Shown piece by piece: positions 6,719 to 15,031 of a stretch of 64,000 nucleotides of DNA. The position numbers and the translations under genes were made by a program. The first letter of the stretch is position 1. Each line of letters opens with the position of its first letter. The notes beneath the pieces are model-generated. The model was given only the letters and a program-made list of their open reading frames with translations, searched no databases and was not told the origin of the DNA. The stretch comes from Fodinibius halophilus (lineage in GTDB: Bacteria > Bacteroidota > Rhodothermia > Balneolales > Balneolaceae): the NCBI RefSeq assembly GCF_011059105.1, contig NZ_JAALLS010000002.1, forward strand, positions 186,001 to 250,000, written 5' to 3'.

Positions 6719-9529
6719 TTATAACTCCTCTTTTAAATACCGCCCGGTATGGCTGCCTTCTGTTGCTGCAATTTCTTCGGGGGTACCGGTGGCAACAATC
6801 TGTCCGCCGGCAAAACCTCCTTCAGGCCCGATATCAATAATATGATCAGCACATTTGATAACATCCAGATTATGTTCAATAATAATGACCGTATGGCCGT
6901 TATTGACTAATTCATTGAACGAATCCAGCAGTTTGGCAATATCTTCAAAATGGAGTCCTGTAGTAGGCTCATCAAAGAAATAGAGGGTATGATTGCCCAC
7001 TGATTTACTTAAAAACTTGGCCAGTTTAACCCGTTGTGCTTCTCCGCCCGATAGGGTAGGCGCGCTTTGTCCCAACTTAACGTAACCGAGCCCTACGTCC
7101 TCAAGAGTTTGTAGTTTAGTGGTGATGCGTTCTTCATCCACAAAAAATTCGATAGCTTCAGAGACCGACATCTCTAGCACATCATGGATATTTTTGCCCC
7201 GGTATTTTACTTGTAGTACATCCTTTCGATAGCGTTTGCCGCCACACTCTTCACAGGTAAGCTCAATATCGGCCATAAACTGCATCTCAATTTTCTGGAT
7301 GCCTTCGCCCTGGCAGGTTTCGCATCGTCCACCGGGCACATTAAAAGAGAAGTGGCCGGGTTCATAGCCCATTATTTTAGATTGCCGAGTATTGGCAAAA
7401 AGATCCCGAATACCATCAAACGCTTTGGTATAAGTCGCAGGATTCGAGCGCGAAGAGCGTCCAATAGGAGATTGGTCCACCATTTCTACCGAGTCAATAT
7501 TGTGAAGTCCTTCCACTTTCCGGTGTTTCCCAATGTTATCTTTGTAGGTGCCAAACTCGTTCTCAACAGCGGCATAGAGGGTATCATGTACCATGGTCGA
7601 TTTTCCTGAGCCACTCACGCCTGTAACACATATCAGTTTGCCAAGAGGGAATTCAACATCCAGATCTTTAAGGTTGTTTTCCATTGCACCCTTAAGAACC
7701 AAAGACTTACCGCTTCCGTCGCGCCGCTTTTCGGGGACCGGAATTTTCTTTTCCTCACTCAGGTATTTTCCGGTCAGTGTTTTTGATTCTAACAGCTTGT
7801 CATAATCTCCGCTAAAGACTACTTCTCCGCCATGAACTCCTGCAAAGGGTCCGATATCGATGACATTATCAGCCGCTTTTATCATTTCGGGGTCGTGCTC
7901 TACTACGAGTACAGTATTACCAATATCGCGGAGTGATTTTAAGATATTGATTAGCCGATCGTTGTCTCTGGGATGTAGCCCTATCGTCGGCTCATCAAGC
8001 ACATAGAGGCTTCCGATCAGGGAACTGCCCAATGAGTTTGCCAGGCTGATGCGTTGCGATTCTCCCCCACTCAGTGTTTTGGCTTTACGATTGAGAGTAA
8101 GATATTCGAGCCCTACTTCATCGAGGTATTTCAGGCGCTTACGAATTTCATAAAGAATTTGCTCTGCCACTTCCTTCTCAAAGTCACTGAGTTCTAACTC
8201 TTCAAAGAATTCACGGGCATGACCTATCGTCATCTCAGCAACCTGCCCAATATGTTTGTCATTAACTTTAACATATAACCCATCTTTACGCACACGATAT
8301 CCCTTACAATCGGGGCAACGGCTGTAGCCTCGATAGCGTGAATAGAAGACGCGCATATGTACTTTGTATGATTGGCTTTTGACATCCTCAAAAAATGGAC
8401 GGATGCCAATATAATCTCCTTTTCCTTCCCACAAGATCTCTTTTACTTCATCCGAGAGATCTTGGTAGGGGGTGTCAATGGGTAAGCTATTTCGAGCGGC
8501 AACTTTAATAAAGTCGCGTAGATTTTCGCTGAACTTTTCGCCATTGAAGGGCGCGATAGCACTATCACGGATGGTTTTGGTGGGGTCGGGGATAACTAAA
8601 TCCTCGTCAATACCCGATACCTTCCCAAATCCTTCACAAGTGTCGCAGGCCCCATACGGGTTATTAAAGGAGAACATTTGAGGAGTAGGCTCCTGGAATT
8701 CCATGCCGTCCATCTCAAAACGCTCGCTAAAATTGAGCTCGTCGCCATCTCGGATTTTTACCGAGCAGCGTCCGCGTCCCTCGTGGAAGGCGGTTTCCAG
8801 TGATCCGGCTATTCGGCTGCGGGTATCTTCATCACTCTTTAGGATAAGTCGGTCAACAAGTACGCGATAGTTATCGGCATCTAAATCATCAGGATCAACT
8901 TCATCTGCCGTTAAGTCCAGGATCGATTCATCTTCGATATGCAGCAGGCGGGGGTAGCCCTTCTCTTTTAAAACCCGCAGTTCATCCTCAAGCCCCTTTT
9001 CTTCATGTTCGGGAATGGAAAAGAGGACATAAAATTTTGTACCGTCCTCAAACTGTTGGTGCAGCTCTTCAATAGCTGTTTTAGTGCTGTCCTTTTTAAC
9101 CTCACGTCCCGATTTGGGAGAAATCGTATGCCCAATGCGTGCAAATAGCAGACGCATATAGTCATAAATTTCTGTTGTAGTACCAACCGTAGAGCGGGGA
9201 TTAGAAGAGGTCGTCTTCTGCTGAATTGCCATGGCCGGAGAAATACCCTGCATGTAGTCTACATCCGGTTTATCCATACGCTCCAGGAACTGCCGGGCGT
9301 AACTGGAGAGGCTTTCTACATAACGGCGTTGCCCCTCAGCATAAATAGTATCGAAAGCCAAGCTCGATTTACCGGAACCGGATACCCCGGTTATTACCGT
9401 CATCTGGTTACGTGGAATCGTAACATCAATATCTTTGAGGTTATGAACACGAGCTCCCTTTACAATAATGGGGCGGTCTTCAGTAGGCTTTTTTTGTTTC
9501 TTTTGTGGGGATGTATCAGTCTGAGACAT
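6719..9529 (-). CDS. uvrA: Excinuclease ABC subunit A
   Basis: A 936-residue UvrA, normal length. It is the DNA-damage recognition ATPase of nucleotide excision repair and works as a dimer with UvrB. Visible features: first Walker A GVSGSGKS at 48-55, a zinc-finger pair CDTCEGFG and CPDCKG in the first half, ABC signature LSGGESQRISLA, Walker B VLDEPTIGLHP, second Walker A GVSGSGKSTM, second zinc finger CETCQGEG/CEECGGKRY, second signature LSGGEAQRVKLA and a closing GRYLKEEL C-terminus. The start is preceded by a Lys-rich leader of about 18 residues. It is monocistronic and convergent with the gene to its left, sharing a terminator. Confidence 0.98.
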   Translation of the reverse strand: MSQTDTSPQKKQKKPTEDRPIIVKGARVHNLKDIDVTIPRNQMTVITGVSGSGKSSLAFDTIYAEGQRRYVESLSSYARQFLERMDKPDVDYMQGISPAMAIQQKTTSSNPRSTVGTTTEIYDYMRLLFARIGHTISPKSGREVKKDSTKTAIEELHQQFEDGTKFYVLFSIPEHEEKGLEDELRVLKEKGYPRLLHIEDESILDLTADEVDPDDLDADNYRVLVDRLILKSDEDTRSRIAGSLETAFHEGRGRCSVKIRDGDELNFSERFEMDGMEFQEPTPQMFSFNNPYGACDTCEGFGKVSGIDEDLVIPDPTKTIRDSAIAPFNGEKFSENLRDFIKVAARNSLPIDTPYQDLSDEVKEILWEGKGDYIGIRPFFEDVKSQSYKVHMRVFYSRYRGYSRCPDCKGYRVRKDGLYVKVNDKHIGQVAEMTIGHAREFFEELELSDFEKEVAEQILYEIRKRLKYLDEVGLEYLTLNRKAKTLSGGESQRISLANSLGSSLIGSLYVLDEPTIGLHPRDNDRLINILKSLRDIGNTVLVVEHDPEMIKAADNVIDIGPFAGVHGGEVVFSGDYDKLLESKTLTGKYLSEEKKIPVPEKRRDGSGKSLVLKGAMENNLKDLDVEFPLGKLICVTGVSGSGKSTMVHDTLYAAVENEFGTYKDNIGKHRKVEGLHNIDSVEMVDQSPIGRSSRSNPATYTKAFDGIRDLFANTRQSKIMGYEPGHFSFNVPGGRCETCQGEGIQKIEMQFMADIELTCEECGGKRYRKDVLQVKYRGKNIHDVLEMSVSEAIEFFVDEERITTKLQTLEDVGLGYVKLGQSAPTLSGGEAQRVKLAKFLSKSVGNHTLYFFDEPTTGLHFEDIAKLLDSFNELVNNGHTVIIIEHNLDVIKCADHIIDIGPEGGFAGGQIVATGTPEEIAATEGSHTGRYLKEEL

Positions 9530-9672
9530 TCACTAAATCTTTGCGTTTGTATAAACGGGTAAAGGTATGAATTTTATGACAAAAAATGAGGTTTAATCCG
9601 ATATAAAGTAGGAATGCAAACAGCATTGTGAATTGAGCTGTTTAGCCAGGTGTAAATAGATCGTTTTTCTTT

Positions 9673-10311
9673 ATGGAAAGTACCCAAAAAACGTATTTGT
9701 ATGATATTCTTGAAGGGGTATTACTATTTATCGGTTTACCTCTGATGTTTTATTGGCAATTAATTCCACTACCTAAAATATTGGCGTTGGTTTCTGTGGC
9801 CGTTTATTGTGGGTTTCGTTTATGGCGTGATCGTTCATTTAAGGTCGATTTATTCATCAGAGATGATCTGCATGATATTTCAAAAACGATTTTGATCAGG
9901 GTACTGCTAGTTGCCATCTTGCTTACCGGCTTGGTATGGGTTGTTTATCCGGGTCAGCTATTTGCCTTCCCCTTTGAACGTCCCTTTTGGTGGATGGTGG
10001 TGATGGTCTTGTATCCCTTACTCTCAGCATTACCGCAGGAATTTATATTTCGCACCTACTTTTTTCATCGGTTCGAGCAGAAGCTCCCCTTAAAGCATTT
10101 AACAGTTGTTTTGAGTGCCTTGGCATTCGCCTTTCTGCATATTATCTACGATAACTGGTGGGCGATAGCTCTCAGTTTTATTGGTGGACTCTTTATGGGG
10201 AGGACATATCAAAAAACCAGGTCGTTATACTGGGTAACGTTGGAACATGCTATATACGGCTGCCTGGTATTTACCACAGGAATGGGAAGTTTTTTTTATG
10301 AAGCTATGTAA
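9673..10311 (+). CDS. CPBP-family intramembrane metalloprotease (CAAX-like)
   Basis: A 212-residue multi-pass membrane protein of the CPBP/Abi family (PF02517). The family motif EExxxR appears as QEFIFR (Gln122-Arg127), so the first Glu is Gln; the second motif is FAFLHIIYDN and the third is LEHAIYG. The family is related to the Rce1 prenyl-protease fold and some members are proteases or immunity proteins. The Q-E variant looks like a known subgroup rather than decay, so activity cannot be judged from sequence alone. Solitary gene, divergent from uvrA. Confidence 0.82.
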   Translation: MESTQKTYLYDILEGVLLFIGLPLMFYWQLIPLPKILALVSVAVYCGFRLWRDRSFKVDLFIRDDLHDISKTILIRVLLVAILLTGLVWVVYPGQLFAFPFERPFWWMVVMVLYPLLSALPQEFIFRTYFFHRFEQKLPLKHLTVVLSALAFAFLHIIYDNWWAIALSFIGGLFMGRTYQKTRSLYWVTLEHAIYGCLVFTTGMGSFFYEAM

Positions 10312-10319
10312 GCGTCCTA

Positions 10320-10574
10320 TTACTTATTGTCCCGGGTTACTTTTTCTGCTTTTCGGATGCCCTTGAATAAAATTAAGGTGGGGATAATAAATGCTCCAAA
10401 GAAAACAGGGACCGTTATTGAGTGAGAAATTCCCGGATTGTCGATATGGATAATACTGTACGTACCGACTAGTATTCCCATCAAAAATATGGCAAAGGTA
10501 ATTATGCCAAGAGAGCGACTGTTAAAGTTGAGAGAACCGATTTGTAGTGAAAAGGAGCTGGTATCGTTTTTCAT
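10320..10574 (-). CDS. Small two-TM membrane protein of unknown function
   Basis: With the ATG at 10574 (MKNDTSSFSLQ) the product is 84 residues; an upstream ATG at 10619 would add 15 residues but overlaps the end of the preceding reading frame. Two hydrophobic helices are clear (GIITFAIFLMGILVGTYSII and ITVPVFFGAFIIPTLILF), with a Lys-rich C-terminus. It is the last gene of a minus-strand run of small membrane proteins headed by the gene at 12409 and an XRE regulator. No family recognised. Confidence 0.6.
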   Translation of the reverse strand: MKNDTSSFSLQIGSLNFNSRSLGIITFAIFLMGILVGTYSIIHIDNPGISHSITVPVFFGAFIIPTLILFKGIRKAEKVTRDNK

Positions 10575-10581
10575 GATATGA

Positions 10582-10754
10582 TTAAATGCAGGGTTGCGAT
10601 TCAGTATGTTCTGTGTCAAACATTGCTTGATAGGCCCAATAGCTATATCCTATAACAGCTAGTAGGATTATAAAAAGGCCAGATCAAAAGCTGATCCCTC
10701 AGCAAATTTGTGTAGACAAAAAAGAAGGCCGCAAAGGGGGAGTAGTTTCTTCAT
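10582..10754 (-). pseudogene. Frameshifted small membrane protein
   Basis: From the ATG at 10754 the frame reads MKKLLPLCGLLFCL...EGSAFDL and then stops. One frame over, the text continues as GLFIILLAVIGYSYWAYQAM...ESQPCI and ends at 10582. The two parts join sensibly (about 57 residues, one membrane helix) if a single base was lost near 10680, and the 173-nt length is one short of a multiple of three. The restored stop lies 7 bases before the next start codon at 10574, as expected in an operon. It is either a real frameshift or a sequencing error. Confidence 0.45.
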
Positions 10755-10781
10755 AGTGTCTTGATATTTGATGGTTAACTA

Positions 10782-11222
10782 TCAAGTGTATTGAATCTGT
10801 TCATTTCCCTCAAGTTTTTTAGCGAAGTAATCACAAAATAAACTTATTACACAAAGGTGTAAGGAAATGAGTGCTAACCACATGAAGTTAAAAGGGGCGA
10901 ATATATCGGACCCAACGGATGCCATATTCTCAAAAAGTAAGATTAACTGTATGGTTACGAGGAAATTTAAAGTGATAGCCCATCGGAGTCTGCCGGTAGT
11001 GTATTTGCTCCTTTTTAAGGTCATAAAAATACAAAGAGGTATAGCTAAAAGTACTATGACATCTAAATAAGGAATTGCTGAAAGTGATTCCTGTAATTCA
11101 ACAGTATCTAGTCGTGTTAATGTTTCGAAAAGAAAGATTAGGCCCAGGTTAAGAAAAATTGCAGCGGTGTTTTTCCAATGGATATAGGATTTTGATAATG
11201 TATTGCTGTTTGTATTCTTCAA
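10782..11222 (-). CDS. Four-TM membrane protein of unknown function
   Basis: A 146-residue hydrophobic protein with about four membrane helices (AAIFLNLGLIFLFETL, AIPYLDVIVLLAIPLCIFM, AITLNFLVTIQLILLF, FMWLALISLHLCVISLF). The only start giving this length is a TTG at 11222, since an in-frame stop lies just upstream and no early ATG exists; the N-terminus is therefore uncertain. It is part of the minus-strand run between 12409 and 10320, downstream of an XRE regulator. No family recognised. Confidence 0.55.
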   Translation of the reverse strand: MKNTNSNTLSKSYIHWKNTAAIFLNLGLIFLFETLTRLDTVELQESLSAIPYLDVIVLLAIPLCIFMTLKRSKYTTGRLRWAITLNFLVTIQLILLFENMASVGSDIFAPFNFMWLALISLHLCVISLFCDYFAKKLEGNEQIQYT

Positions 11223-11276
11223 GGGTACAAATTTTTATTTAGGATGTTTGGTGAAGAAACAGGGGACCCTTAAAGG

Positions 11277-11471
11277 TTATTGCGAGGTCTCTTTTCCCCA
11301 GCGCTGCGAGAATACCATAGTGATTGCAATTGCTGTTGCTATAGTTATGCCTTGTAGTATTAAGTCAAGCCAGTCAACGGTGTAAGGTCCTGTGTAATAC
11401 ACCATTAACTCATAAAGTAAAATACCAAGGAAACTCCCGATTAAATAGCCAATGAATTTATATAGTTTCAT
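11277..11471 (-). CDS. Small membrane protein
   Basis: A 64-residue protein with two hydrophobic helices (FIGYLIGSFLGILLYELMVYY and LILQGITIATAIAITMVF). The ATG start is 37 bp downstream of the preceding gene's stop on the same strand. The internal motif TGPYT also occurs in the 72-residue neighbour (KTGPYTF), hinting at distant relationship or a shared contact. No family recognised; part of the XRE-linked membrane-protein operon. Confidence 0.55.
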   Translation of the reverse strand: MKLYKFIGYLIGSFLGILLYELMVYYTGPYTVDWLDLILQGITIATAIAITMVFSQRWGKETSQ

Positions 11472-11508
11472 AATTTATTCGTTAATGAGTTGTGCGCAGG
11501 GTTGAAAA

Positions 11509-11727
11509 TTAACTTCTTCGAAGCAGAAAAACACCACTTGTTAAACAGAGCAAAATAACTCCCATGGCAACAGCTACAGCTAAAGTAATAGATCCTCCCA
11601 TAGATGCTACAAGGTTTTTCATGAAGGTATAAGGGCCTGTTTTACCAAATACTATTGCTGCTATTATGAGTAAAATGCCCAGTATGACATTTAATTGTTT
11701 TCTAGTATATCTTTTTAAAAATGTCAT
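11509..11727 (-). CDS. Small membrane protein
   Basis: A 72-residue protein with a basic N-terminus (FLKRYTRKQ) and two membrane helices (LNVILGILLIIAAIVFG and ITLAVAVAMGVILLCLTSGVFLL), ending in Arg-Arg-Ser. The start lies 27 bp after the XRE regulator gene, so it is almost certainly cotranscribed. Small membrane proteins of this size often follow short XRE regulators in bacterial genomes, but no characterised family was recognised. Confidence 0.6.
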   Translation of the reverse strand: MTFLKRYTRKQLNVILGILLIIAAIVFGKTGPYTFMKNLVASMGGSITLAVAVAMGVILLCLTSGVFLLRRS

Positions 11728-11754
11728 AATATGATAGTCTATTAGTGTAAAAGG

Positions 11755-11964
11755 CTATTCTTCCCAATCTGATTCTTCCAGTTCAAATAGTTCATCCACT
11801 TCGATCTCTAACACCGAAGCCAACTTAAAAGCCAGGGCTGTAGAGGGAATAAATCGCTTCGTTTCAATAGCATAAATGGTTTGCCGTGTAACGCCCACTT
11901 TTTCGGCCAGGGCCGTTTGTGAAAGGCCGTGCCGGGCTCGTTCAACTTTAATATTATTGTTCAT
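11755..11964 (-). CDS. XRE-family helix-turn-helix regulator
   Basis: A 69-residue single-domain Cro/CI-type DNA-binding protein. The HTH reads LSQTALAEKVGVTRQTIYAIE, followed by the conserved FIPSTALAFKLASVLEIEVDELF helix pair and an acidic tail. The size and sequence match the short regulators found with membrane-protein genes in many bacteria. It overlaps the upstream membrane-protein gene by 11 bp, and further small membrane proteins follow, so it probably autoregulates this operon (inference). Confidence 0.9.
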   Translation of the reverse strand: MNNNIKVERARHGLSQTALAEKVGVTRQTIYAIETKRFIPSTALAFKLASVLEIEVDELFELEESDWEE

Positions 11965-12409
11965 AGCCTTCGCTTGTACTCGGAGATGCGCTTATCTTTT
12001 TGCTTTTCTTCGCTATCAGGAAGATGATAATCTGAAGTTCTATGATATAAAGAGCATCTAAATTTGTTTTTACATTAAAGAGGAGCAGAAAAGCAATGGT
12101 GAGTAATGAGATAAAAAATGTTAAGTGTACTGCCTCCATACGTAACCGTATTATAAATTCATCAGTTTTTTCATCTTTTGATAGTGCATAAATCAGCAAT
12201 CCTATTGCAGATATAAGAGCAGTGATTTCAAAAAAAGAGTCTGAAAATATGGTTATTCCCATAACATCAAATGGAACTAGTTCAGGTATCTTCGTTGAGT
12301 CTGATCCATTATTATAACCATGGATAAAGCCATTGATAAGATTGACTGTTGCCGTTGGTATAAAAAGAGTAAGTCCTACTTTTTTGCAATAGTTTGGCAG
12401 TAAATACAA
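11954..12409 (-). CDS. Multi-pass membrane protein, first gene of XRE-linked operon
   Basis: A 151-residue protein with about four hydrophobic helices (LTLFIPTATVNLINGF, FFEITALISAIGLLIYAL, VHLTFFISLLTIAFLLLF, ALYIIELQIIIFLIA) and a Lys/Ser-rich tail. Translation seems to begin at a TTG at 12409, as no upstream ATG keeps the frame. Its 3' end overlaps the XRE gene by 11 bp, implying translational coupling. The layout (membrane protein plus short XRE) resembles known XRE/DUF2178-type pairs, but sequence identity to a family was not established. Confidence 0.6.
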   Translation of the reverse strand: MYLLPNYCKKVGLTLFIPTATVNLINGFIHGYNNGSDSTKIPELVPFDVMGITIFSDSFFEITALISAIGLLIYALSKDEKTDEFIIRLRMEAVHLTFFISLLTIAFLLLFNVKTNLDALYIIELQIIIFLIAKKSKKISASPSTSEGYEQ

Positions 12410-12566
12410 CGTTTCGGTATCTGATTTCTCTTGTAATGAGATAGTAATGTAAAGTATAAATTACATTATGACAACTATAGTTATGGGTTTGTAAATTAAT
12501 TACGGTTTTGGCCCAAGAGTTTTGTAATATTAAGTAAATGTGATGTGATAAGGTGGGCAAAAAAAT

Positions 12567-12632
12567 AAGAGCCGCGCCTTTCATAGCACGGCTCTTAGGG
12601 TAGGTGTATAACTGTAGTAGGGTAACTACAGT
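12567..12632. repeat. Double-hairpin element, copy 1
   Basis: Two hairpins in tandem: AAGAGCCG/CGGCTCTT (12567-12596) and ACTGTAGT/ACTACAGT (12611-12632), joined by AGGGTAGGTGTATA. A second, partly degenerate copy is at 13453-13505. Both lie at the 3' side of minus-strand genes (the marR copy at 12786 and the efflux OMF gene at 13541), so a terminator or processing role is plausible. The rest of the 376-bp interval 12410-12785 is AT-rich and holds no credible gene. Confidence 0.55.
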
Positions 12633-12785
12633 GGGTATAGTAAAAAATGCTAGGTACTTAAAATTCAGTACATCGTAGTTTCATAAAATATGTTCGTGTT
12701 GAAGAGGACATAAAGGTTTGGGAGCCTTTTATCCTACGATATCTAACGCTTAGGTCATATCAATATTGCATATTAGTTGATAGTA

Positions 12786-13241
12786 TCAACAGCCTGCTTT
12801 TGATAAGGCATTTTCATAAAGCTCAGAGAAGAATTGATCTAAGTATTCTATTTCTTCTTGAGGGATATGGTCTAAGAGTTCTTCATTTACATCTTTATCA
12901 ATTTTTCGCGCTCGTTCCAACACATCTATACCCGGCTTAGTTACTAATAAGATTTTTCTTCTCTTATCGTCAGGATCTTTAGCCCGGGCCAGAAAATGGT
13001 TGCTTTCAAGTTTATCAATTTGTCGCAATACCGCTGACTTATCCCGATCAACTATTTCGGCCAGTTCTTGTAAAATAAGGCCTTCGTCACTTTCTATAAT
13101 ATTAAGCGTAAAATATTGGTCAATTGTAAGTTTTATATCCTCTTCTGCAAAACGCTTTTTGAGAAGTCGGATCATGCCTTTTACAGCGAACCCCATTTTA
13201 CAGCCTAACGTACGGCAACATAATTCTTGCTTTAACTTCAT
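12786..13241 (-). CDS. MarR-family regulator with N-terminal Cys cluster (copy 1)
   Basis: A 151-residue winged-helix regulator of the MarR family: recognition region ILQELAEIVDRDKSAVLRQIDKLE, wing ARAKDPDDKRRKILLVTKPG and a C-terminal dimerisation helix. The N-terminus carries Cys8, Cys9 and Cys14 (LCCRTLGCK), and the last residue is Cys151, suggesting thiol or metal sensing (inference). It is closely similar throughout to the regulator at 19469, which heads the efflux operon. The candidate operator GTTG-N7-CAAC at 13285-13299 lies 44 bp upstream of the start, the same relative position as in the paralogue. It stands alone, downstream of the efflux operon, and is followed by double-hairpin element copy 1. 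Confidence 0.9.
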   Translation of the reverse strand: MKLKQELCCRTLGCKMGFAVKGMIRLLKKRFAEEDIKLTIDQYFTLNIIESDEGLILQELAEIVDRDKSAVLRQIDKLESNHFLARAKDPDDKRRKILLVTKPGIDVLERARKIDKDVNEELLDHIPQEEIEYLDQFFSELYENALSKAGC

Positions 13242-13284
13242 AAGCTACTGTTATGAATTTATTGTGTTAAAGATAAAACTAATC

Positions 13285-13299
13285 GTTGATGTGTGCAAC
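13285..13299. promoter_or_regulatory. Candidate MarR operator, copy 1
   Basis: GTTGATGTGTGCAAC: dyad arms GTTG/CAAC around a 7-nt centre, starting 44 bases upstream of the marR ATG. The surrounding bases (AACTA before, TA after) match the site at 19969-19983 upstream of the paralogous marR gene. Confidence 0.55.
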
Positions 13300-13452
13300 T
13301 AATATTTTGTTAATGTTTTTAAATGTTGGCTGTGTTTTATTAAATCATTTGAACTCAGCTAATAAAATGCCAAATATTGTTGTTGTAACCTGTATTCAAA
13401 CAACATCCTGATTAGTTTTAATAGTTCAAAAATAAAAACTGCATCTTTTACA

Positions 13453-13505
13453 GCGCGGCTCTCAGGGTAGGTGTAAAACTGTGGTTATCCCTACTACAGT
13501 GGGTA
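13453..13505. repeat. Double-hairpin element, copy 2
   Basis: It shares GCGCGGCTCT-CAGGGTAGGTGTA-AACTGT and CTACAGTGGGTA with copy 1. The second hairpin (ACTGTGGT/ACTACAGT, 13478-13500) is preserved with one mismatch; the left arm of the first is lost. It lies just after the stop of the OMF gene. Confidence 0.5.
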
Positions 13506-13540
13506 AATAATTTTTTAGTTAAAAGTGCTTTTGAAATTAA

Positions 13541-14989
13541 TTACTTATTTCTGTCGGTGTTTGTAATAGTTTCTGACATTTCCCAGCCTCCTCCCAGTGC
13601 CCGGTAAAGGTTTACACCAGCTGTAAGTTTTTGCAACCGATCATTAATATTATTGATCTGTGCTGATAGTAGTTGCTGCTGGGCTGTTAGTACCTCGGTA
13701 TAATTGGCGTCGCCATAGGTTAGAAGTTCGTTAGAATATTTAACAGCTTTTTTTAGTGCAGAGAGTTGCTGTTGACGCATTGCAAGCTTCTGGTCAGCAT
13801 TTTTGTATTGACTTAACGCATTTGAAACTTCTTGGCTCGCTTTAATAATAGTATTTCGAAGATTGTATTTGGCCTGTTTTTGTTGTGCTTTGCTTTTCTT
13901 TAAGCGCGCTTTATTTACTCCTTTATTAAATAAAGGTTGGGTAAGCCCGGCAGCTAGGTTATAAAATATAGACCCTGGTTTAAAAAGGTCTTCAGTTGTT
14001 AGACTTTGGTAACCGCCGCGGGCAGTAAGGGTAAAAGAGGGATAAAAATAGGCACGAGCATTATTTGTGAGTTCAAAGGCACTACGAAATTTATATTCAG
14101 CAGCTAAAATATCAGGACGATTGCGGAGAAGTTCTGCTGGCAAACCGGCAGCCAGCGAATCAATGGGGTGCTGTTTGTCTAGGCTCTCGCGTTTAATTTT
14201 GCCGGGAGATCGCCCCAGTAAGATACTTAATGCATGTTCTTGTTCCGTAATTTGTTGCTTTAATTCCGGTATAGTAATCTCTGCTGCATATTGACTAGCA
14301 ATACTTTGCTGTACAGAAACGCCGGTAACGAGGGAACTTTCTTTAAGGTTTTTAATGGTTTCGGTTACCTCTTTTCTGTTTTTTACGGTTTTCCGGGTAA
14401 TGGCTAATTGCTTATCAAGTGCGATAAGGCGGTAGTAGCTGTTGGCAACATTTGCAATAAGGGAGGTTTGAATAGCTCTACGGGTAGCTTCTGACTGTAG
14501 TAGCGTAGCAAAACGAGCTTTTTTAGCACTGTTGAGTTTGCCCCAAACATCGAGTTCCCAGCTTGTGCTTAAGCTGATTCCATATTGTTCGGTGGCGGGG
14601 ATAACAGTATTTCCGGTGCCGGTACCAAGGCTATTATTATTGTCCGAAGGTTCATTGTGGGATACTGTGCTTCCCAGGCTAAGACTGGGCAGCATATTCA
14701 TTTGCCCTTGGTAAAAATTAGCTTCAGCAATGCGGATCTGTTCAATTGCTTGTTTTAAATTGAAGTTGTTTTTGAGTGCTTCTTGAATAAGTTTTTGCAG
14801 CTGTGGGTCTTTGAAAACCTGTTGCCAAGGCATTTCTGCAAGAGAGCTACTATCCATGCTAAGTTGTTCAAATGGATATAGGTTTTGGGTATTTACGTCA
14901 GGTTTTTTGTACGACTTGGTAGCAAGGCATGATGATAAAATGGTTGCCAATATGATACTAAATACAAGTCTAGAAAGTGATTTATACAT
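13541..14989 (-). CDS. RND efflux outer-membrane factor (TolC/NodT family)
   Basis: A 482-residue outer-membrane channel lipoprotein of the NodT/OprM type. The signal peptide has a lipobox ending in SSC. Two OEP repeats follow, with long coiled-coil segments such as LQKLIQEALKNNFNLKQAIEQIRIAEA, the family motif LPAELLRNRPDILAAEYKFRSA and a C-terminal AQQQLLSAQINNINDRLQK helix ending in YRALGGGWE. As a trimer it would complete the tripartite pump with the gene products at 15032 and 18230. It is last in the operon, 42 bp after the pump gene. Confidence 0.95.
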   Translation of the reverse strand: MYKSLSRLVFSIILATILSSCLATKSYKKPDVNTQNLYPFEQLSMDSSSLAEMPWQQVFKDPQLQKLIQEALKNNFNLKQAIEQIRIAEANFYQGQMNMLPSLSLGSTVSHNEPSDNNNSLGTGTGNTVIPATEQYGISLSTSWELDVWGKLNSAKKARFATLLQSEATRRAIQTSLIANVANSYYRLIALDKQLAITRKTVKNRKEVTETIKNLKESSLVTGVSVQQSIASQYAAEITIPELKQQITEQEHALSILLGRSPGKIKRESLDKQHPIDSLAAGLPAELLRNRPDILAAEYKFRSAFELTNNARAYFYPSFTLTARGGYQSLTTEDLFKPGSIFYNLAAGLTQPLFNKGVNKARLKKSKAQQKQAKYNLRNTIIKASQEVSNALSQYKNADQKLAMRQQQLSALKKAVKYSNELLTYGDANYTEVLTAQQQLLSAQINNINDRLQKLTAGVNLYRALGGGWEMSETITNTDRNK

Positions 14990-15031
14990 GAAAGCAAATA
15001 AAAAACTTTAAAATGTGAGCAAAAGATAAAA

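Noticed and set aside
9673-10311. CPBP protein called inactive because EExxxR reads QEFIFR
   Set aside because: The Q-E form appears to be a subgroup pattern, not a private loss, so no claim was made.
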